Assembly (NCBI GenBank): GCA_029959545.1
Contig: JASCPH010000002.1
Coordinates: 84,025 to 148,024, forward strand
Source of the DNA: Microbacteriaceae bacterium PS02066
GTDB lineage: Bacteria > Actinomycetota > Actinomycetes > Actinomycetales > Microbacteriaceae
Length of the DNA stretch: 64,000 nt
Direction of reading: 5' to 3'
Shown here: piece after piece, positions 17,529 to 25,971 of the stretch
Layout: each line of letters starts with the position of its first letter
How positions within the stretch are numbered: position 1 is the first letter of the stretch
Notes under the pieces: generated by a model
What the model saw: only the letters and a program-made list of their open reading frames with translations
What the model was told of the DNA's origin: nothing
Databases searched by the model: none
Translations under genes and position numbers: made by a program

Positions 17529-17551
17529 GCGTGATCAGGCGGCGATCACGC
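17529..17551. terminator. Possible terminator hairpin overlapping the uppP stop
   Basis: GCGTGATC (17529-17536) pairs perfectly with GATCACGC (17544-17551) around a 7-nt loop, between convergent PAC2 and uppP. There is no T-tract, so it is weak as an intrinsic terminator. Confidence 0.35.
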
Positions 17552-18371
17552 CCGTCACGAGCATGATCATCACGAACGCACCCAACGCGACGCGATAGAT
17601 CACGAACGGCAGGAAGCTGCGCTTGGAGATCCACGCCATGAAGTACTTGATCACCACGAGCGCGACGAAGAACGCGACGATGGTCGCGGCCCCCGTCTCC
17701 CACAGGTTGAAGACGGGGTCGACCTCGGGCTCGCGGAGCACTTTGAACAGCTGGTAAAACCCGCTGCCGAACACCGCAGGAATCGCGAGCAGGAACGCGT
17801 ATCGCGCCGCCGCCGCACGCTCGTATCCGAGGAAGAGACCCGCGGTGATGGTGCCGCCGGAGCGCGAGACCCCCGGCACGAGCGCGAGCGACTGCGCCAG
17901 GCCGAAGACGATGCCGTGGCCGACCGTGAGGTCCTTGAGCTTGCGGCGGTGTGCGCCGACCGCATCGGCGATGCCGAGAAGGACGCCGAAGAAGATGAGC
18001 ATGCCCGCGACCAGCCAGAGCGAGCGGAACACGCCCTCGATCTGATCCTGGAAGAAGAGCCCCAGCGCGACGATCGGCACCGACCCGACGATGATCAACC
18101 AGCCCATCCGCGCGTCGGGATCGTTGCGCGGGACGCGTCCGGTGAACGAGCCGAACCAGTGCGAGATGATGCGGACGATGTCCTTCCAGAAGAAGATCAC
18201 GACCGCGGCCTCGGTCCCGATCTGCGTGATCGCCGTGAATGCCGCTCCCGGATCCTGCGCGGAAGGCAGGAAGGCTCCGAGGATCGCGAGATGCGCACTG
18301 GATGAGACCGGGAGAAACTCGGTGAGACCTTGGACGAGGCCCAGGAGGAGCGCTTCGAGAAAATTCTGCAT
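17535..18371 (-). CDS. uppP: Undecaprenyl-diphosphate phosphatase
   Basis: 278 aa, polytopic membrane enzyme recycling undecaprenyl pyrophosphate to the monophosphate carrier for peptidoglycan synthesis; overexpression of the family gives bacitracin tolerance. Signatures are [14 protein letters not shown] at 15-28 and PGVSRSGGT in the second half. AAAGG precedes the ATG. It follows the M20 peptidase gene by 30 bp on the same strand. Confidence 0.95.
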   Translation of the reverse strand: MQNFLEALLLGLVQGLTEFLPVSSSAHLAILGAFLPSAQDPGAAFTAITQIGTEAAVVIFFWKDIVRIISHWFGSFTGRVPRNDPDARMGWLIIVGSVPIVALGLFFQDQIEGVFRSLWLVAGMLIFFGVLLGIADAVGAHRRKLKDLTVGHGIVFGLAQSLALVPGVSRSGGTITAGLFLGYERAAAARYAFLLAIPAVFGSGFYQLFKVLREPEVDPVFNLWETGAATIVAFFVALVVIKYFMAWISKRSFLPFVIYRVALGAFVMIMLVTGVIAA

Positions 18372-18401
18372 CGACGGCCTTTCGCCTTATCGGATGACGG
18401 G

Positions 18402-19715
18402 TCAGCAGGTGCGGAGGAAGTCGGTCAGCACGCGCTGCCCGAACACGAGGGAATCGATCGGGACGCGTTCGTCGACACCGTGGAACATACCGGTGAAATC
18501 CATGCCCTGCGGAAGGCGCAACGGCGCGAACCCGTAACCGGTGATCCCCAGACGCGACAGCGCCTTGTTGTCGGTTCCCGCGCCGAGCAGGTACGGGATG
18601 ACGGGCGCCTCGGGATCATGTCGCGCGAGGGCTGCGACCATGCGATCGACGAGGTCGCCGTCGAAGGTCGTCTCCAGGCCGACGTCACGCACGACCGTGT
18701 CGATCTCGATCCCCTCACCGACGATCCGACGGATGTCCGCGAGCGCCTCCTCCTCGGTCCCGGGCAGCACACGGACGTCGATCAGCGCCTCGGCCCGGTC
18801 GGGGATCACGTTGTGCTTGTAACCGGCGGCCAGCCCCGTCGCGTTCGCCGTCGTGCGCAGACTCGCCCGAAGGAACGCGGATGCGGGACCGGCGGCGTCG
18901 GCCAGCGCATCGGGATCGTCGGCATCCATCCCGGTGAGACGCGACATCTCGGCGAGGAAGCGCTCGGTGGTGGCGGTGAGCCGCAGGGGCCACTCGGTGC
19001 GCCCGAGTGCTGCGACGGCCTCGGCGAGGCGGACCACGGCGTTGTCCGGGTGGAATCTGCTGCCGTGGCCGGCCGCGCCGCGCGCCACCAGCCGCAACCA
19101 GAGAAGCGCCTTCTCCCCCACCTGGAGGAGGTAGGCACGTCGAGAGCCGACGTCCACGGAGAAGCCGCCCACCTCGCTGATCGCCTCGGTCGCGCCGGCG
19201 AAGATCTCCGGTCGATGCTCCACGACGAGCGAGGAGCCCTCGACGCCGCCGTTCTCCTCGTCTGCGAAGAAGGCCAACACCAGATCGCGCTCCGGCTGCT
19301 CCCCCGCTCTCACGAGCTCCGCGACCGAGGTGAGGATCATGGCGTCCATGTTCTTCATGTCCACCGCACCGCGACCCCACAGCATCCCGTCACGGACGAC
19401 GCCCGCGAACGGATCGACGCTCCAGTCCTCCGCCACCGCGGGGACGACGTCGAGGTGACCGTGCACGACGAGAGCCGGCCGAGTGCTGTCCCGCCCCGGC
19501 ACACGCGCGAACACGTTGGTGCGGCGCTCGATCGGCTCGTAATACTGCGTGTCGAGACCGAGCTGCTCGAGGTAGGCGCCGACGTACTCGGCGGCCTCAC
19601 GTTCGCCGACAGCACGACCGCCGCCGTAGTTCGTCGTGTCGATGCGGATGAGATCGCGCGCGATCCGCGCGACCTCGGGCAGATCGGGCGCGCCAGCGGC
19701 AGTCGCGTCCGTCAT
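18402..19715 (-). CDS. M20-family metallopeptidase
   Basis: 437-aa zinc hydrolase of the M20/ArgE/DapE/carboxypeptidase-G2 group. Metal ligands are in VVHGHLDVVP (His87), GRGAVDMK (Asp119) and DEENGGVEGS (Glu153 general base, Glu154), with the dimerisation domain in the middle. No signal peptide, so it is likely a cytosolic dipeptidase or deacylase. The ATG has TAGCCT seven bases upstream (leaderless). Probably co-transcribed with uppP. The IS110 left end lies about 85 bp upstream of its start and leaves the promoter intact. Confidence 0.9.
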   Translation of the reverse strand: MTDATAAGAPDLPEVARIARDLIRIDTTNYGGGRAVGEREAAEYVGAYLEQLGLDTQYYEPIERRTNVFARVPGRDSTRPALVVHGHLDVVPAVAEDWSVDPFAGVVRDGMLWGRGAVDMKNMDAMILTSVAELVRAGEQPERDLVLAFFADEENGGVEGSSLVVEHRPEIFAGATEAISEVGGFSVDVGSRRAYLLQVGEKALLWLRLVARGAAGHGSRFHPDNAVVRLAEAVAALGRTEWPLRLTATTERFLAEMSRLTGMDADDPDALADAAGPASAFLRASLRTTANATGLAAGYKHNVIPDRAEALIDVRVLPGTEEEALADIRRIVGEGIEIDTVVRDVGLETTFDGDLVDRMVAALARHDPEAPVIPYLLGAGTDNKALSRLGITGYGFAPLRLPQGMDFTGMFHGVDERVPIDSLVFGQRVLTDFLRTC

Positions 19716-19722
19716 GCGGTTC

Positions 19723-19728
19723 AGGCTA
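19723..19728 (-). promoter_or_regulatory. -10 box of leaderless start at 19715
   Basis: Minus strand: TAGCCT, seven bases (GAACCGC), then the ATG of the M20 peptidase. Confidence 0.55.
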
Positions 19729-19809
19729 CCGGCTCTGTGAGTCTTGAGTCGGCTGGTCTGGGACTAGCTGCCAGGATGGTGTCGGCCGCACCGCCCGACG
19801 TGTGACTCA

Positions 19810-20020
19810 TACCGGCTATGTCCTCCCACGGGGTGCCTTCATTGCGGACATGTCCACGTTGAGCGGGTGACCGGCGCCGTCCCGGCACACTCGGCGACTT
19901 GATCAGAAGATTGCCCGATCCTGTGCGGTCGTGGCCCGTCACAGAGCTGTCCCGGAGTGACTCCTTCCCGGTCCGGCGCCGGCCTCAGCGACCGGTCCCT
20001 GTTCCCTGAACCCAGGAAGG
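19810..20020 (+). ncRNA. Candidate bridge RNA in IS110 left end
   Basis: IS110-group elements are known to transcribe a bridge RNA from the non-coding DNA before the recombinase gene; its two loops pair with target and donor DNA. This region has the right place and length. It contains the palindrome GGACATGTCC (19846-19855), AGAAGATT (19905-19912), resembling the right-end AGAAGAGT, and GAGTGACTC (19955-19963), matching the joined ends. Boundaries and folding are inferred. Confidence 0.4.
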
Positions 20021-20033
20021 AGCCTCGATCGCC

Positions 20034-21095
20034 TTGGCTATCGTCGCGCATACCCATCCCTTTGTCATCGGCGTCGACGCCCACGCGAAGACGCATACTC
20101 TGGCGATCCTCGCCGCACCGTTGGGAGAACTGGTCGACTCGGCCCAGTTCCCGACCACTCACGCGGGTCTTCAACGCGCGCTCGACTGGGCCGCGCGGCG
20201 CACCGGCGCGGACCTGGACGTCCTGTGGGTCATCGAGGGAATCGGCTCCTACGGTGCTCAGCTTGCGAAGACAGCCGCCCAGACCGGCTACCAGGTCGCC
20301 GAAGCACCCCGGATGAACGCGCGCGCGAACCGCGGAGTCGGCAAGTCCGACCCCCTCGATGCCCGCCGAATCGCAGCAGCCGCGCTGCCCCTGGAGACGA
20401 CGCGCCTGAGGAGCCCGCGCGATGATGACGGCGAACGCGCCGCCCTGCGCGTCCTCGTCGCCGCCCGCGAGCACATGACTACCGAACGCACCGCCACCCT
20501 CAACGCTCTGACCGGGCTCTTGCGGATCGTCGACCTCGGCATCGACGCTCGTCGACCGCTGTCCAGCACTCGGATCGCCGAGATCACACGGTGGCGAGTC
20601 CGCGACGAAACCATCGCCGCCGCTACAGCCCGGGCTGAAGCGATCCGCCTCGCCCAACGAGTGGCTGCCCTCGACGACGATCTCACCGAGAACCGATCCC
20701 GAATGGACACCCTCGTGCAGGAAACACCAGCCGCGGCCCTGCTCGACGAGCCGGGTATCGGAACCGTCACGGCAGCGATCGCGATGACCGCCTGGTCCCA
20801 CGCCGGCAGGCTCCGCTCCGAGGCGGCATTCGCGTCCCTCGCGGGGGTGAACCCCATCCCTGCGTCCTCAGGAAACACCACACGACACCGACTCAACCGA
20901 GGCGGAGACAGGCGACTGAACCGCGCCCTGCACATGGCCGTCGTCACCCGCATGCGCTGCGACCCGGAAACCCGCGCCTACGTTGAGCGCCGAACCGCTG
21001 AAGGACGCAGCACCAAGGAGATCCGTCGATGCCTCAAGCGTTACCTCGCCCGACGCATCTACCGCCAGCTGAACCGTGCAGCAACCCTGACTTGA
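20034..21095 (+). CDS. IS110-family transposase (DEDD recombinase)
   Basis: 353 aa. The N-terminal RuvC-like DEDD domain shows Asp15 (GVDAHAKTH), Glu68 (VIEGIGSYG), Asp106 and Asp109 (KSDPLDARR); the C-terminal Tnp_20 domain shows LLDEPGIGTVTA and NPIPASSGN, whose Ser278 or Ser279 is the expected catalytic serine, then HRLNRGGDRRLNRAL. All expected catalytic residues are present and the frame is open, so the enzyme should be active. The TTG start follows AGGAAGGAG about eight bases upstream. Length (353 aa) is normal for the family. Confidence 0.93.
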   Translation: MAIVAHTHPFVIGVDAHAKTHTLAILAAPLGELVDSAQFPTTHAGLQRALDWAARRTGADLDVLWVIEGIGSYGAQLAKTAAQTGYQVAEAPRMNARANRGVGKSDPLDARRIAAAALPLETTRLRSPRDDDGERAALRVLVAAREHMTTERTATLNALTGLLRIVDLGIDARRPLSSTRIAEITRWRVRDETIAAATARAEAIRLAQRVAALDDDLTENRSRMDTLVQETPAAALLDEPGIGTVTAAIAMTAWSHAGRLRSEAAFASLAGVNPIPASSGNTTRHRLNRGGDRRLNRALHMAVVTRMRCDPETRAYVERRTAEGRSTKEIRRCLKRYLARRIYRQLNRAATLT

Positions 21096-21111
21096 CAGAC
21101 ATAGAAGAGTC

Positions 21112-21177
21112 CGTGTGTCCGTCCCGTGACGTGCGACACACGCGGGGCGATCCGGATTAACGACCGGACACGGGACG
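21112..21177. repeat. Nested inverted repeats between IS110 and tRNA-Leu
   Basis: CGTGTGTC (21112-21119) pairs with GACACACG (21135-21142). CGTCCCGTG (21120-21128), in its loop, pairs with CACGGGACG (21169-21177), giving mutually exclusive foldings. There is no T-tract. It may be part of the insertion target or a control element for the tRNA promoter; TAACGT at 21181-21186 is a candidate -10 for the tRNA. Confidence 0.4.
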
Positions 21178-21217
21178 TGGTAACGTTGCTCCTCGTTGCG
21201 AAAGCGACGAAAACACT

Positions 21218-21302
21218 GCGCGGGTGGCGGAATAGGTAGACGCGCTAGCTTGAGGTGCTAGTGCCCGTATAGGGCGTGGGGGTTCAAGTCCCCCCTCGCG
21301 CA
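21218..21302 (+). tRNA. tRNA-Leu (anticodon GAG)
   Basis: 85-nt class II tRNA. The acceptor GCGCGGG pairs with CTCGCGC, with discriminator A at 21302. The D-arm is GGCGGAATAGGTAGAC, the anticodon stem CTAGC/GCTAG encloses TTGAGGT, reading GAG (CTC and CTT codons), followed by a long variable arm (TGCCCGTATAGGGCG) and the T-arm GGGGGTTCAAGTCCCCC. CCA is not encoded. Confidence 0.97.
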
Positions 21303-21309
21303 CAGTGAC

Positions 21310-21346
21310 AGAAGAGGGTCCCGGAAGGGGCCCTCTTCTTCTTTTG
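21310..21346 (+). terminator. Intrinsic terminator of tRNA-Leu
   Basis: AGAAGAGGG pairs with CCCTCTTCT, with an inner GTCCC/GGGGC extension, followed by TTCTTTT. A strong rho-independent terminator 8 nt after the tRNA. Confidence 0.88.
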
Positions 21347-21383
21347 TGCGTGTGCCATCCCGCACGCCGACGCGCTGCCTCGC

Positions 21384-23249
21384 TCAGCTGTGGACACGCT
21401 TGCGCAACAGTTCGATCCGGGCTTGAAGCTGAGCGACGGTCGCGTGCGAAACCGCAGGTCCCCCGCACAGGCGACGCAGTTCGGTGTGCACCGCGCCGTG
21501 CGGCTCGCCGCTCTGTCGCGCGTACAGCCCCACCAGGCTGTTGAGCAGCTGTCGCTGTTCCTTGAGCGTGCGGTGCAGGGGCGCGGGGATGTCGCTCGGC
21601 GGCTCCTGCTCCCCCGCCGCCTCGCGCGCTTCGCGCGCGGAGCGATGGCGTCCCTGACGGGCCTGGCGTTGCATCAGGAGTTCGTGCACGTGCTCCGGTT
21701 CGAGCAGCCCCGGGATGCCCAGGAACTCCTCCTCCTCCGGCGTGCCGGGCACGGCGAGCTGACCGAACTCCTTGCCGTCGAACAGCACTCGGTCGAAGTG
21801 GGCGTTCGCGCCGAGCGCCTGGTACGCGAACTCCTCGGTGAGAGCGTCGGAGGCGGAGTCCTCGCGCTCCGCCTGATTCATCATGTCCTCTTCGGCGTCC
21901 CACATGTCCTCCGCGTCGCTCTCGCGATCGAGCGCGTGGTCGCGCTGGCGCTCCATCTCGTTGGCGAGGGTCAGCAGCTGCGGGACGTTCGGGAGGAACA
22001 CGCTCGCGGTCTCACCGCGGCGCCTGGCACGCACGAAACGACCGATCGCCTGCGCGAAGAACAGCGGGGTCGACGCAGAGGTCGCGTACACGCCGACGGC
22101 GAGGCGCGGCACGTCGACACCTTCCGACACCATCCTCACGGCCACCATCCAGCGAGAATCCGAGGCGGAGAAGGTCTCGATGCGAGAGGACGCCTCGGCC
22201 TCGTCGGAGAGGACGACGGTGACGGACTCACCGGAGATCTGCTGCAGGATGTCGGCGTACGCGCGCGCCGCCGTCTGGTCGGTCGCGATGACGAGGCCGC
22301 CCGCATCCGGAACCTGTTCCCGCACCTCCGAGAGGCGGCGATCGGCCGACCGCAGGACGGCGGAGATCCACTCCCCCTCCGGCGCGAGCGCCGTACGCCA
22401 CGCCTGGGACGTGATGTCCTTCGTGTTGTCCTGCCCGAGCTGCGCTTCCATCTCGTCGCCGGTCTTCGTACGCCATCGCATGTGACCGGCGTAGACCATG
22501 AACAGCACCGGTCGCACGACGCCGTCCTCGAGCGCGCGACGGTAGCCGTACGCATAGTCGGTACGCGAGACGCGGTTGCCCTTGGCATCCGGGTGGTACT
22601 CGACGAACGGGATGGGGGCCGTGTCGGAGCGGAAGGGTGTCCCCGACAGGAGCAGCCGGCGCGTGGCACGACCGTACGCCTCACGCAGCGCATCGCCCCA
22701 GCTGAGGGCGTCGCCGCCGTGATGCACCTCGTCGAGGATCACGAGGCTGCGCTTCTCGATCGTCAGGTACTGATGCACGGACGCCTTCACGGCAACCTGC
22801 GCGTACGTCACGGCGACGCCGTGGTACTGCCGAGCCGGAACGGTGTGGCGGTTGCTGAAGTGGGGATCGAGCCGGATGCCCACCCGCGCCGCCGCATCCG
22901 CCCACTGTGTCTTGAGGTGCTCCGTCGGCGCGACCACGATGATGCGGTCGACGACCCCGCGGCGCAGTAGCTCGCTGGCAAGACGCAGCGCGAAGGTGGT
23001 CTTTCCGGCGCCCGGCGTGGCGGCGGCCAGGAAGTCACGCGGCCCCTTGCCCACACCGTCGGGACCGTCCAGCGAGAAGTACTGGTCGAGGGCCTCGGCC
23101 TGCCAGGCGCGTAGGCGCTGCGCGGTGCCCCAGGGCGCTCGTTGCGGATATGTCGGGGAGAGGTGCTCGGCGGCGAAACTGCCGATGTGTTCGGCTCCGT
23201 GCTCGTCGATCCGATCGGTGTCGATGGTCGTCCTCCGCTCGTCGTCCAT
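21384..23249 (-). CDS. DEAD/DEAH-box (SF2) helicase
   Basis: 621 aa. Walker A ATPGAGKT (Lys83), Walker B ILDEVHHGG (173-176), motif III LLLSGTPFRSD and a C-terminal helicase lobe ending in AIGRFVRARRRGE (motif VI). The last ~200 residues are acidic then helical and not recognisable. It resembles the UvrB/RecG/type III restriction-like translocase group found singly in many actinobacteria; a role in DNA repair is possible but not shown. The ATG has GGAGGT upstream. It is convergent with the tRNA and divergent from the second SGNH gene. Confidence 0.85.
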   Translation of the reverse strand: MDDERRTTIDTDRIDEHGAEHIGSFAAEHLSPTYPQRAPWGTAQRLRAWQAEALDQYFSLDGPDGVGKGPRDFLAAATPGAGKTTFALRLASELLRRGVVDRIIVVAPTEHLKTQWADAAARVGIRLDPHFSNRHTVPARQYHGVAVTYAQVAVKASVHQYLTIEKRSLVILDEVHHGGDALSWGDALREAYGRATRRLLLSGTPFRSDTAPIPFVEYHPDAKGNRVSRTDYAYGYRRALEDGVVRPVLFMVYAGHMRWRTKTGDEMEAQLGQDNTKDITSQAWRTALAPEGEWISAVLRSADRRLSEVREQVPDAGGLVIATDQTAARAYADILQQISGESVTVVLSDEAEASSRIETFSASDSRWMVAVRMVSEGVDVPRLAVGVYATSASTPLFFAQAIGRFVRARRRGETASVFLPNVPQLLTLANEMERQRDHALDRESDAEDMWDAEEDMMNQAEREDSASDALTEEFAYQALGANAHFDRVLFDGKEFGQLAVPGTPEEEEFLGIPGLLEPEHVHELLMQRQARQGRHRSAREAREAAGEQEPPSDIPAPLHRTLKEQRQLLNSLVGLYARQSGEPHGAVHTELRRLCGGPAVSHATVAQLQARIELLRKRVHS

Positions 23250-23356
23250 CGCACCTCCGTTCTCGAACGCGAGAATCCACGATAGGCGAGATCGCGGACA
23301 CCCGGCCCCGGCCCGACCTCAGGACCCGGGGCTACGCTGAGAGGTCAGGAGGAACG

Positions 23357-24208
23357 ATGACCACCGAATCGGCTCTGCCCCACCGCACCCCGTACGTCGC
23401 AAACGATCAGGGGCACCCGTGGCGGCGATTCGTCGCCATCGGCGACTCCTTCACCGAGGGCCTCGGCGATCCGTCCCCCGACTCGCCGGGCGGCAATCGC
23501 GGTTGGGCGGATCGCGTCGCCGAGGTGCTGGGCGCCGGCGTCGACGACTTCGCCTACGCGAACCTCGCGGTGCGCGGACGCCTGATCGGCCAGATCGTCG
23601 CGGAGCAGATCGAGCCCGCGCTCGCGCTCTCCCCCGACCTCATCAGCTTCTGCGCGGGCGGCAACGACGTCATCCGCCCCGGCACCGATCCGGACGAGAT
23701 CTCGCAGCAGTTCGAGGATGCCGTCATCCGCCTCTCGTCGACCGGGGCGACCGTCGTCGTGTTCACCGGCATCGACACGAACTTCTCGCCGGTGTTCCGC
23801 GGCTTCCGCGGGAAGGTCGCGATCTACAACGAGAACCTTCGTGCCATCGCCGACCGGTACGACTGCATCGTCGCGGACCAGTGGGGCCTGAAGGAGATCC
23901 AGGACGCCCGCTTCTTCGCGGACGACCGTCTCCACCTGAACGCCCTCGGTCATCACGAGGTCGCGCGGATGGTGCTGCGGGCGTTGAACGTCCCCAACGA
24001 TCTGACACCGATGCAGCCGGCGCCGATCGCGGTGCGCAACTGGCGTGCGGCCCGGGCCGACGATCTCGTCTGGGCGCGGACCTACCTCGTCCCCTGGGTG
24101 CTGCGCCGTCTGCGTCACCAGTCGTCGGGCGACCATGTGACGGCGAAGCGCCCGGAGCCCTCGAGCGTGGTGCGCCTCGACGATCAGACCCCTCCCGCGG
24201 GCGGGTGA
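23357..24208 (+). CDS. SGNH/GDSL-family hydrolase (paralogue of 1972..2733)
   Basis: 283 aa. Block I GDSFTEG (Ser31), block III GGND (Asn103) and block V DDRLH (Asp190, His193). It shares YANLAVRG.LI..IVAEQ.EPALAL and a C-terminal SSGD-containing basic region with the protein at 1972. The ATG at 23357 follows a perfect AGGAGG five bases upstream; a longer open frame upstream runs into the helicase promoter and is rejected. No signal peptide. Its last 25 bp overlap the end of the convergent trmH-like gene. Confidence 0.9.
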   Translation: MTTESALPHRTPYVANDQGHPWRRFVAIGDSFTEGLGDPSPDSPGGNRGWADRVAEVLGAGVDDFAYANLAVRGRLIGQIVAEQIEPALALSPDLISFCAGGNDVIRPGTDPDEISQQFEDAVIRLSSTGATVVVFTGIDTNFSPVFRGFRGKVAIYNENLRAIADRYDCIVADQWGLKEIQDARFFADDRLHLNALGHHEVARMVLRALNVPNDLTPMQPAPIAVRNWRAARADDLVWARTYLVPWVLRRLRHQSSGDHVTAKRPEPSSVVRLDDQTPPAGG

Positions 24209-25002
24209 GCGAGCGCCCAGAGCGCCACGGCGCCGGCTGAGGCCACGTTGAGCGAGTCGACACCGCCCGACATGGGGATCGTCACCACGGTGTCGGCTGC
24301 ACGCAGCGCCCCGCGGCTCAGACCATCGCCCTCGGCGCCGAGCAACAATGCCACCCGCTCGGGTCTCGACGCCGCGAACGACTCGAGCGCGATGGCGGCG
24401 TCGGCGAGAGCGAGGGCGGCCAGGTGGAATCCCGCCTCGTCGAAGAGGCGTCTCGCCTCGGGCCACGCGGGCAGGCGCGTCCAGGGGACCTGGAAGACGG
24501 TTCCCATGCTCACGCGCACACTGCGCCTATAGAGCGGATCCGCGCACCTCTCGGTCACGAGCACCGCATCCGCCCCCATCCCCGCGGCAGCGCGGATCGC
24601 CGCCCCGACGTTCGTGTGGTCGACGATGTCCTCGAGGACGAGCACCGTGCGGGCGTCGCGCAACAGCCTGGCAACATCCGGCAGCTCCGGCCGGTGCATC
24701 GCCGCGAGCGCACCGCGGTGCACGCTGTAGCCCGTCACCGACTCGGCGACTTCAGCCGGGACGACGTACACCGGCGTGTCGGTGTGCGCCAGGAGCGCCG
24801 ACACTTCGTCGACCCACTTGCGCTGCACGAGCACGGAACGAGGCCGATGTCCGGCCGCCAGCGCCCGCGCAATCACCTTCGCGGATTCCGCGATGTACAA
24901 CCCTTCCGCCGGCTCCGACACACGCCGCAGCGCGACGTCCGTCAGGTCGCGGTAATCGCGCAACCGCATGTCGTCGGCGTCGGTGATCTCTTCCAGGTGC
25001 AT
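24184..25002 (-). CDS. TrmH/SpoU-family RNA methyltransferase
   Basis: 272 aa. An N-terminal RNA-binding substrate domain (GLYIAESAKVIARAL) precedes the SPOUT trefoil-knot domain: motif 1 DIVDHTNVGAAIRAAAG, motif 2 LLLGAEGDGLS and motif 3 IPMSGGVDSLNVASA. It probably 2'-O-methylates rRNA or tRNA; the site is unknown. The ATG at 25002 has GAGGAGGG upstream. Its 3' end overlaps the SGNH gene by 25 bp in antisense. Confidence 0.92.
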   Translation of the reverse strand: MHLEEITDADDMRLRDYRDLTDVALRRVSEPAEGLYIAESAKVIARALAAGHRPRSVLVQRKWVDEVSALLAHTDTPVYVVPAEVAESVTGYSVHRGALAAMHRPELPDVARLLRDARTVLVLEDIVDHTNVGAAIRAAAGMGADAVLVTERCADPLYRRSVRVSMGTVFQVPWTRLPAWPEARRLFDEAGFHLAALALADAAIALESFAASRPERVALLLGAEGDGLSRGALRAADTVVTIPMSGGVDSLNVASAGAVALWALAHPPAGGV

Positions 25003-25094
25003 ACATCCCTCCTCGTCCAGCTAACCAGCCTCAGAAGCCAGCGACGAAACATGCCCGCAAACCGGCAGGCGTAGGCTCGGCAGCAGGAGGTACT

Positions 25095-25946
25095 GTGCCA
25101 CTCGTGACGGAACCCGATCCGACCGCCCTCGCCGAGCTGGAGCGCGCGATCGACGCGCTGGCCGGTCGACGGGTCGCCGTCCTCACCGGCGCCGGAGTGT
25201 CGACCGATTCCGGGATCCCGGACTACCGCGGGCAGGGCGCTCCGGTGCGCAAGCCCATGAGTGTCGAGCAGTTCCTCTCCGAGGAGAGCGCCAGGCGGCG
25301 CTATTGGGTCGGCAGCCACCTCGGGTGGCGGCGCTTCGCCGCAGCGCAGCCCAACGAAGGCCATCGCGCGCTCGCCCAGCTGGAAGCCGCGGACATCACG
25401 AGCGGGGTCATCACCCAGAACGTCGACGGTCTGCACGTGCGTGCCGGCTCCCGTCGCGTGGTCGAGCTGCACGGCACCATGCGCCGCGTGGGCTGCCTGC
25501 AATGCGGTCAGGTGTTCGACCGACGTGATCTCGCAGTGAGGGTGGAGGCGGACAACCCCTGGCTGAGCGAGACGGAGGAGCTGCCGCTCGGGCCGGACGG
25601 CGACGTCGCGGGCGCCGAGGTGGAGGGCTTCCGCATCCCCGAGTGCAGCGTGTGCGGGGGCGTGCTCAAGCCGGATGTCGTCTTCTTCGGCGAGTTCATC
25701 CCTGCCGAGCGGTTCCGCGAGGCCGAGCAGCTCGTGCGCGCCGCGGACGCGCTTCTCGTGGCGGGCTCGTCCCTGGTCGTGAACTCGGGTATCAGATTGG
25801 TCGAGCGCGCCCGGCGACGTAGGCTTCCGGTGGTCATCGTCAACCGCGGACAGACCCGAGCCGATGCTCGGGCCACGGTCAAGGTCGACGCCGGGACGAG
25901 TGAGGTGCTCACCGCCCTGGCGGAGGCGCTCCCCCGCCGACGCTGA
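25095..25946 (+). CDS. Sir2-family NAD-dependent protein deacetylase
   Basis: 283-aa sirtuin. GAGVSTDSGIPDYRG (32-46), TQNVDGLH (107-114), catalytic His126 in LHGTM and four zinc cysteines: Cys134, Cys137, Cys184, Cys187; then KPDVVFFGE and GSSLVVNSG for NAD binding. All expected catalytic and zinc residues are present, consistent with lysine deacylation in the cytosol. The GTG follows AGGAGG five bases upstream. The next gene starts 25 bp later, so they may be co-transcribed. Confidence 0.93.
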   Translation: MPLVTEPDPTALAELERAIDALAGRRVAVLTGAGVSTDSGIPDYRGQGAPVRKPMSVEQFLSEESARRRYWVGSHLGWRRFAAAQPNEGHRALAQLEAADITSGVITQNVDGLHVRAGSRRVVELHGTMRRVGCLQCGQVFDRRDLAVRVEADNPWLSETEELPLGPDGDVAGAEVEGFRIPECSVCGGVLKPDVVFFGEFIPAERFREAEQLVRAADALLVAGSSLVVNSGIRLVERARRRRLPVVIVNRGQTRADARATVKVDAGTSEVLTALAEALPRRR

Positions 25947-25971
25947 CTCACTTCGACACACCGACAGGCCC

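Larger units (their letters stand above)
19802..21110 (+). mobile_element. IS110-family insertion sequence (ends approximate)
   Basis: About 1.3 kb: a roughly 230-nt non-coding left end, one transposase gene and a very short right end, without terminal inverted repeats. This is the architecture of the IS110 group, as opposed to IS1111. The ends are inferred, not proven. CGTGTG occurs at 19799-19804 and 21112-21117. A GT core at 19802-19803 and 21109-21110 would join right-end GAGT to left-end GACTC, and that 9-mer recurs inside the left end at 19955-19963. The bounds could be off by about 10 bp. The 318-bp stretch 19716-20033 holds only the peptidase promoter and this left end. Confidence 0.6.

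Noticed and set aside
19839..20801. Minus-strand frame of 320 aa over the IS110 transposase
   Set aside because: The plus-strand transposase has all catalytic residues; the antisense frame has no recognisable features.
21112..21142. Hairpin CGTGTGTC/GACACACG as an intrinsic terminator of the transposase gene
   Set aside because: No T-tract follows, and it may belong to the target site rather than the element.
25095..25946. Sirtuin as part of an anti-phage NADase system
   Set aside because: It has the standard catalytic His and four zinc cysteines of a protein deacylase and no effector partner next to it.
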